NCBI GenBank assembly: GCA_030653505.1
Contig: JAURZK010000036.1
Span: 1 to 64,000 of the forward strand
DNA from: Rubrivivax sp.
GTDB lineage: Bacteria > Pseudomonadota > Gammaproteobacteria > Burkholderiales > Burkholderiaceae_C
Length of the DNA: 64,000 nt
Reading direction: 5' to 3'
Shown: in pieces, positions 59,977 through 64,000 of the stretch
Numbering within the stretch: position 1 is the stretch's first letter
Layout of the letters: every line of letters begins with the position of its first letter
Notes under the pieces: generated by a model
Seen by the model: the letters and a program-made list of their open reading frames with translations, nothing else
Databases searched by the model: none
Told to the model about the DNA's origin: nothing
Made by a program: the position numbers and the translations under genes

Positions 59977-62715
59977 TCAGGCAAACCGGTACTCGAACTG
60001 CCCGTCGGCAACGCCGACCGTGACGCCCGCGATCGGCTTGCCTTCCATCATTCGCGTCAGGAACTCGCGGCTGATGTCGGGCAGCATCGTGTTGGTCAGG
60101 ATGGCGTCGATCATGCGGCCGCCCGACTCGCTCTCTGTGCAGCGGCTGACGACCAGCTTGACGACTTCCTCGCTGTACTCGAAGGGGATCTTGTAGCGTG
60201 CCTCGACGCGCTTCTTGATGCGGCCCAACTGCAGTTTGACGATCTTGCCCAGCATCTCGTCGCTCAGCGGGTAGTAGGGGATGACCACCAACCGGCCCAG
60301 CAGCGCCGGCGGGAAGACCTTGAGCAGCGGCTCGCGCAGCGCCTTGGCCATGCCCTCGGGGTCGGGCATCAGATCGGGGTCCTTGCAAAGGCTCGCGATC
60401 AACTCGGTTCCGGCGTTGGTGGTCAACAGGATCAGCGTGTTCTTGAAATCGATGAAGCGGCCTTCGCCGTCTTCCATGAAACCCTTGTCGAAGACCTGGA
60501 AGAAGATCTCGTGCACGTCAGGATGCGCCTTCTCGACCTCGTCGAGCAAGACCACGCTGTAGGGCTTGCGCCGCACGGCCTCGGTCAGTACACCCCCCTC
60601 GCCGTAACCCACATAACCCGGGGGCGCCCCCTTCAGCGTGCTGACGGTGTGCGCCTCCTGGTACTCGCTCATGTTGATGGTGATGAGGTTCTGCTCGCCG
60701 CCATACAGCGCCTCGGCCAGGGCCAGCGCCGTTTCGGTCTTGCCGACGCCGCTGGTGCCGGCGAGCATGAACACACCGATGGGCTTGCTGGGGTTGTCAA
60801 GACCGGCCCGGCTGGTCTGGATGCGCTTGGCGATCATCTCCATCGCGTGGTCCTGCCCGATGACACGCTGGCCCAGCGCGTCGGCCACCTTCAGGATGGT
60901 CTCGATCTCGTTGCGCGCCATGCGGCCGACGGGGATGCCGGTCCAGTCGCCGACCACGGTGGCCACCGCCTGGTAGTCGACCGTGGGCAGGATCAGCGGT
61001 GTCTCGCCCTGCAGCGTGCTCAGCTTGTCCTGCACCGTCCTCAACTGAACCAGTAGCGCGGCACGTTCAGTCTCGCGTTCGGCGTCGGTGGCCACCTTGT
61101 CGGGTGCCACCTCGGCGGCCTGCGCCTCGAGCCGGCTGCCCGTGCCTTCCACCGGCCGGATGCCGTCGCGCAACTTCGCCCGCAGCATCAGCATCTCATC
61201 GACGAGCACCTTCTCCTCGGCCCAGCGCAGGTCCAGCTTGGCCAGACGCTCGCGCTCGCCGGCCAACAGTTCATTGGCGTCGGCCTCGCGCTTGCCGATG
61301 TCGATGCCGATGGCCTTCTCGCGTCCGATGATGCCCAGTTCGGTCTCCAGCGCCTCGATGCGCTTGCGGCAGTCGTCGACCTCGGCCGGCGTGGCGTGCA
61401 GGCTCACGGCCACACGCGCGCAGGCGGTGTCGAGCAGGCTCACGGCCTTGTCAGGCAGCTGGCGCGCCGGGATGTAGCGGTGGCTCAGCTTCACCGCGGC
61501 TTCCAGCGCCTCGTCGAGGATCTGCACCTTGTGGTGCTTTTCCATCGTGCTGGCCACGCCGCGCATCATCAGGATGGCCTTGGGCTCGTCGGGCTCGTCG
61601 ACCTGCACGGTCTGGAAGCGGCGCGTCAGCGCCGGGTCCTTCTCGATGTGCTTCTTGTACTCGGCAAAGGTCGTCGCGCCGATGGTGCGCAGCGTGCCGC
61701 GCGCCAGCGCGGGCTTCAGCAGGTTGGCCGCGTCGCCCGTGCCAGCCGCGCCGCCGGCGCCCACCAGCGTGTGCGTTTCGTCGATGAACAGGATGATGGG
61801 CTTCGGGCTGGCCTGCACCTCGTCGATGACGCTGCGCAGCCGCTGCTCGAATTCACCCTTCATGCTGGCGCCGGCCTGCAGCAGACCGACGTCGAGTGCA
61901 CGCAGTTCCACGTCCTTCAGGCTGGGGGGCACGTCGCCGCGCGCGATGCGCTGAGCGAAGCCTTCCACCACCGCCGTCTTGCCGACACCCGCCTCGCCGA
62001 CCAGGATGGGGTTGTTCTGGCGCCGGCGCATCAGGATGTCGACAACCTGGCGGATCTCGTCGTCGCGGCCGACGATGGGGTCCATCTTGCCGCTGCGCGC
62101 CTGTTCGGTAAGGTCGACGGTGAACTTCTTCAACGCCTCCTGCTTGCCCATCGCCGCCGGCGCGATGGCGCCGCTGGCTTCGCCGGGCGCCGCGCCGCCG
62201 GCGGCGCCCGAGGAGCCGTCGCTGGCGCCCTGCCCTTCCTCGGGCGAACCGGCGATGATCTTGGGCAGCGCGTCGGACAGGTCGTCGACCTTCAGCTTCT
62301 CGAACTGCCTGCTGATGGCCACGAGCGCGTTGCGCAGGTTCTTGGTCTTCAACATGCCCACCAGCATGTAGCCGCTGCGCACGACGTTGTCGCCGTAGAG
62401 CAGCGTGCCGTAGACCCAGCCGCGCTCTATCGAATCGGCGATGTTCTCGGCGATGCCGCTGATGCTGGTGGCGCCGCGCGGCAGACGATCGAGCGCTGCC
62501 GTCAGGTCCTTGGCCAGCACCGACATGTCGAGTTGCGCGTGCTGGATGACGCGGTGCCAGTCACTGTCCTGCGACTGCAGCAACTGCGCCAGGAAGTGTT
62601 CCAGCTCGACATAGGGGTTGCCACGTAGTTTGCAGAACACCGTCGCGCCCTCCACACACTTGTAGGTCGGCTGGTTGAGCTTGCCGAAGAGTGTGACGCG
62701 GTTGATCTCTGCCAT
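59977..62715 (-). CDS. clpV: Type VI secretion ATPase TssH (ClpV)
   Basis: 912 aa with two AAA+ modules: [59 protein letters not shown]. Confidence 0.97.
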   Translation of the reverse strand: MAEINRVTLFGKLNQPTYKCVEGATVFCKLRGNPYVELEHFLAQLLQSQDSDWHRVIQHAQLDMSVLAKDLTAALDRLPRGATSISGIAENIADSIERGWVYGTLLYGDNVVRSGYMLVGMLKTKNLRNALVAISRQFEKLKVDDLSDALPKIIAGSPEEGQGASDGSSGAAGGAAPGEASGAIAPAAMGKQEALKKFTVDLTEQARSGKMDPIVGRDDEIRQVVDILMRRRQNNPILVGEAGVGKTAVVEGFAQRIARGDVPPSLKDVELRALDVGLLQAGASMKGEFEQRLRSVIDEVQASPKPIILFIDETHTLVGAGGAAGTGDAANLLKPALARGTLRTIGATTFAEYKKHIEKDPALTRRFQTVQVDEPDEPKAILMMRGVASTMEKHHKVQILDEALEAAVKLSHRYIPARQLPDKAVSLLDTACARVAVSLHATPAEVDDCRKRIEALETELGIIGREKAIGIDIGKREADANELLAGERERLAKLDLRWAEEKVLVDEMLMLRAKLRDGIRPVEGTGSRLEAQAAEVAPDKVATDAERETERAALLVQLRTVQDKLSTLQGETPLILPTVDYQAVATVVGDWTGIPVGRMARNEIETILKVADALGQRVIGQDHAMEMIAKRIQTSRAGLDNPSKPIGVFMLAGTSGVGKTETALALAEALYGGEQNLITINMSEYQEAHTVSTLKGAPPGYVGYGEGGVLTEAVRRKPYSVVLLDEVEKAHPDVHEIFFQVFDKGFMEDGEGRFIDFKNTLILLTTNAGTELIASLCKDPDLMPDPEGMAKALREPLLKVFPPALLGRLVVIPYYPLSDEMLGKIVKLQLGRIKKRVEARYKIPFEYSEEVVKLVVSRCTESESGGRMIDAILTNTMLPDISREFLTRMMEGKPIAGVTVGVADGQFEYRFA

Positions 62716-62726
62716 GGGGCTTCCTT

Positions 62727-63758
62727 TCAGGATGAGGCGGGTCTGGCTTCGGGATGGAGGGTCAGCGTGGGCACCTGGCCCGGGGGCATGTCACCGATCC
62801 AGCTCGTCCAACCCAGGCGGCCCTGACGGCCGAGGCGGACGGCGGTGCGGGCGTCGGGACGCAGCGTGATCTGCAGGTCCCAGCCGTATTCCAGGCCGAC
62901 GTAATGGTCGACCAACGCCTTCACGGCAGGCAGCGCGCGGCCGGTGGGCAGCAGGGCATCGAACGCCGCCGCGTCGACCGGGCCCACGTGCAGGCGGAAG
63001 TGGTGCTGGCGGTCGTAGACGGCGCCGCCGAGCACGGCGTTGCTGCCCAACTGTGCCGCCGGCATGTGGCGCCCGCCACGACCGCGACCGATGCGCGTGC
63101 GCTCCGCCGGCAGCAGCCGCATCCAGCGGCCGACGAAGGACTCGACGTGCACGGGCAAACGCAGGTAACCCGAGACCAGCGCTTGCAGGCCGTCGGCATT
63201 GCGCACCTGGCGCGCGAGCGTGCCGGCAAAGAAGAGCTTGGCGTGGGCCGGAGCGGCGTCGCGCTGGCGCCACTCGGCGCCGCCGATGCCGATGACCGAG
63301 CCGACGTAGTCTGCGAAGCGGTCTTCGGCCGGGCGGTCGAGGTTGACCGTGGGCTGGGCCTGCGCCCAGGCGCGGTAGAAGAGCAGCAGCAGGCGGTGGT
63401 GGAAAAGGTCGGCAAAGCGCTGCAGCGTGTGGTCGCCCTTGTGCAGGCTGCGCTCGCGCGCATAGGCCGTCAGGTGCAGCGGCAGCGGCCCGTTGGGGCC
63501 GAAGAGGCCGAAGAAGCGCGCGTCGATGCGCGGCACGCCGCCTTGCGCATCCAACGCCACGTTGGCGATGGCGGCCGGCGCGAAAGAGAGGTCGGCCGGC
63601 TGGCCCAGTCGCACGGCTTCGTCGGCAGGCCGGCGGGCCGTGCCCAGGCGCGGCTTGTCGGCGTGGAAGGCGTCGATGCAGCGAAGCGCGTGGAAATAGT
63701 CCCACTGGTAGGGCAGCGCGGCAATCGCGTGGATGGGGTCGGCTCGCGACACGTTCAC
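62727..63758 (-). CDS. tssG: Type VI secretion baseplate subunit TssG
   Basis: YQWDYFHALRCIDAFHADKPRLGTARRPADEAVRLGQPADLSFAPAAIA; FGLFGPNGPLPLHLTAYARER. Confidence 0.96.
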   Translation of the reverse strand: MNVSRADPIHAIAALPYQWDYFHALRCIDAFHADKPRLGTARRPADEAVRLGQPADLSFAPAAIANVALDAQGGVPRIDARFFGLFGPNGPLPLHLTAYARERSLHKGDHTLQRFADLFHHRLLLLFYRAWAQAQPTVNLDRPAEDRFADYVGSVIGIGGAEWRQRDAAPAHAKLFFAGTLARQVRNADGLQALVSGYLRLPVHVESFVGRWMRLLPAERTRIGRGRGGRHMPAAQLGSNAVLGGAVYDRQHHFRLHVGPVDAAAFDALLPTGRALPAVKALVDHYVGLEYGWDLQITLRPDARTAVRLGRQGRLGWTSWIGDMPPGQVPTLTLHPEARPASS

Positions 63759-64000
63759 ACCATCGGCCGCGCGCCGCAGCGCGGCACGCCGGCCAGGATC
63801 TCCCCACGGTCCGGCGAACGCAGGCGCAGCTGGGTGAAGCCGTTGATCGAGACGTGCCGGGCCAGGAAACGTTCGAGCACGCAGCCCATCATGAAGGCGC
63901 TGCCGCCCTCGAAGGCCAGGTCGTCGACCTCGACCTCGACGGCCACACCGCGGCCGAAGGTGATGGGCCCGGCCATAGGCAGGCGCCTCACCACCGGGCT
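63755..64000 (-). CDS. tssF: Type VI secretion baseplate subunit TssF (C-terminal part; gene continues past the window)
   Basis: ITFGRGVAVEVEVDDLAFEGGSAFMMGCVLERFLARHVSINGFTQLRLRS; ATGA overlap with tssG. N-terminus lies beyond 64000. Confidence 0.9.
   Translation of the reverse strand, partial: SPVVRRLPMAGPITFGRGVAVEVEVDDLAFEGGSAFMMGCVLERFLARHVSINGFTQLRLRSPDRGEILAGVPRCGARPMV

Noticed and set aside
38387-64000. Prophage or contractile injection system other than T6SS
   Set aside because: TssM, TssL, TssK, TagF, ClpV, TssG and TssF together identify a T6SS; no capsid, terminase or portal genes.

Overview
GC-rich, gene-dense chromosomal window, probably from a Burkholderiales-type betaproteobacterium (inferred from gene content and synteny; not computed). 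Positions ~1-38 kb are mostly housekeeping: copA/copper chaperone, a Spy-like gene with a two-component system, selO, serS with tRNA-Ser(CGA), fkpB-ispH, radC, three PEP-CTERM proteins, cheR-cheD-cheB, hemW-rdgB-rph, a Ser/Thr phosphatase-kinase pair, yicC-gmk-rpoZ-spoT and greB. Positions ~38.4-64 kb are a type VI secretion (T6SS) locus that starts directly against greB and runs off the right edge: kinase, TagF, TssM, TssL(OmpA), TssK, OmpA-like, DUF4280 PAAR-like, PP2C, FHA/TagH, two unknown proteins, VgrG, TPR-methyltransferase, a fused TssB/TssC-like sheath protein, a PI-PLC-like putative effector, ClpV, TssG and the TssF C-terminus. The most interesting items are the fused and apparently truncated TssB-TssC-like protein, the PI-PLC-domain putative effector with no visible immunity gene, the two uncharacterised genes downstream of vgrG, a probable CTG start for greB overlapping the T6SS kinase stop codon, and an interspersed palindromic repeat family, one copy of which supplies the C-terminal codons of a phosphatase. 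No IS element, prophage or CRISPR array was seen. All family calls come from reading the translations; no database search was run.
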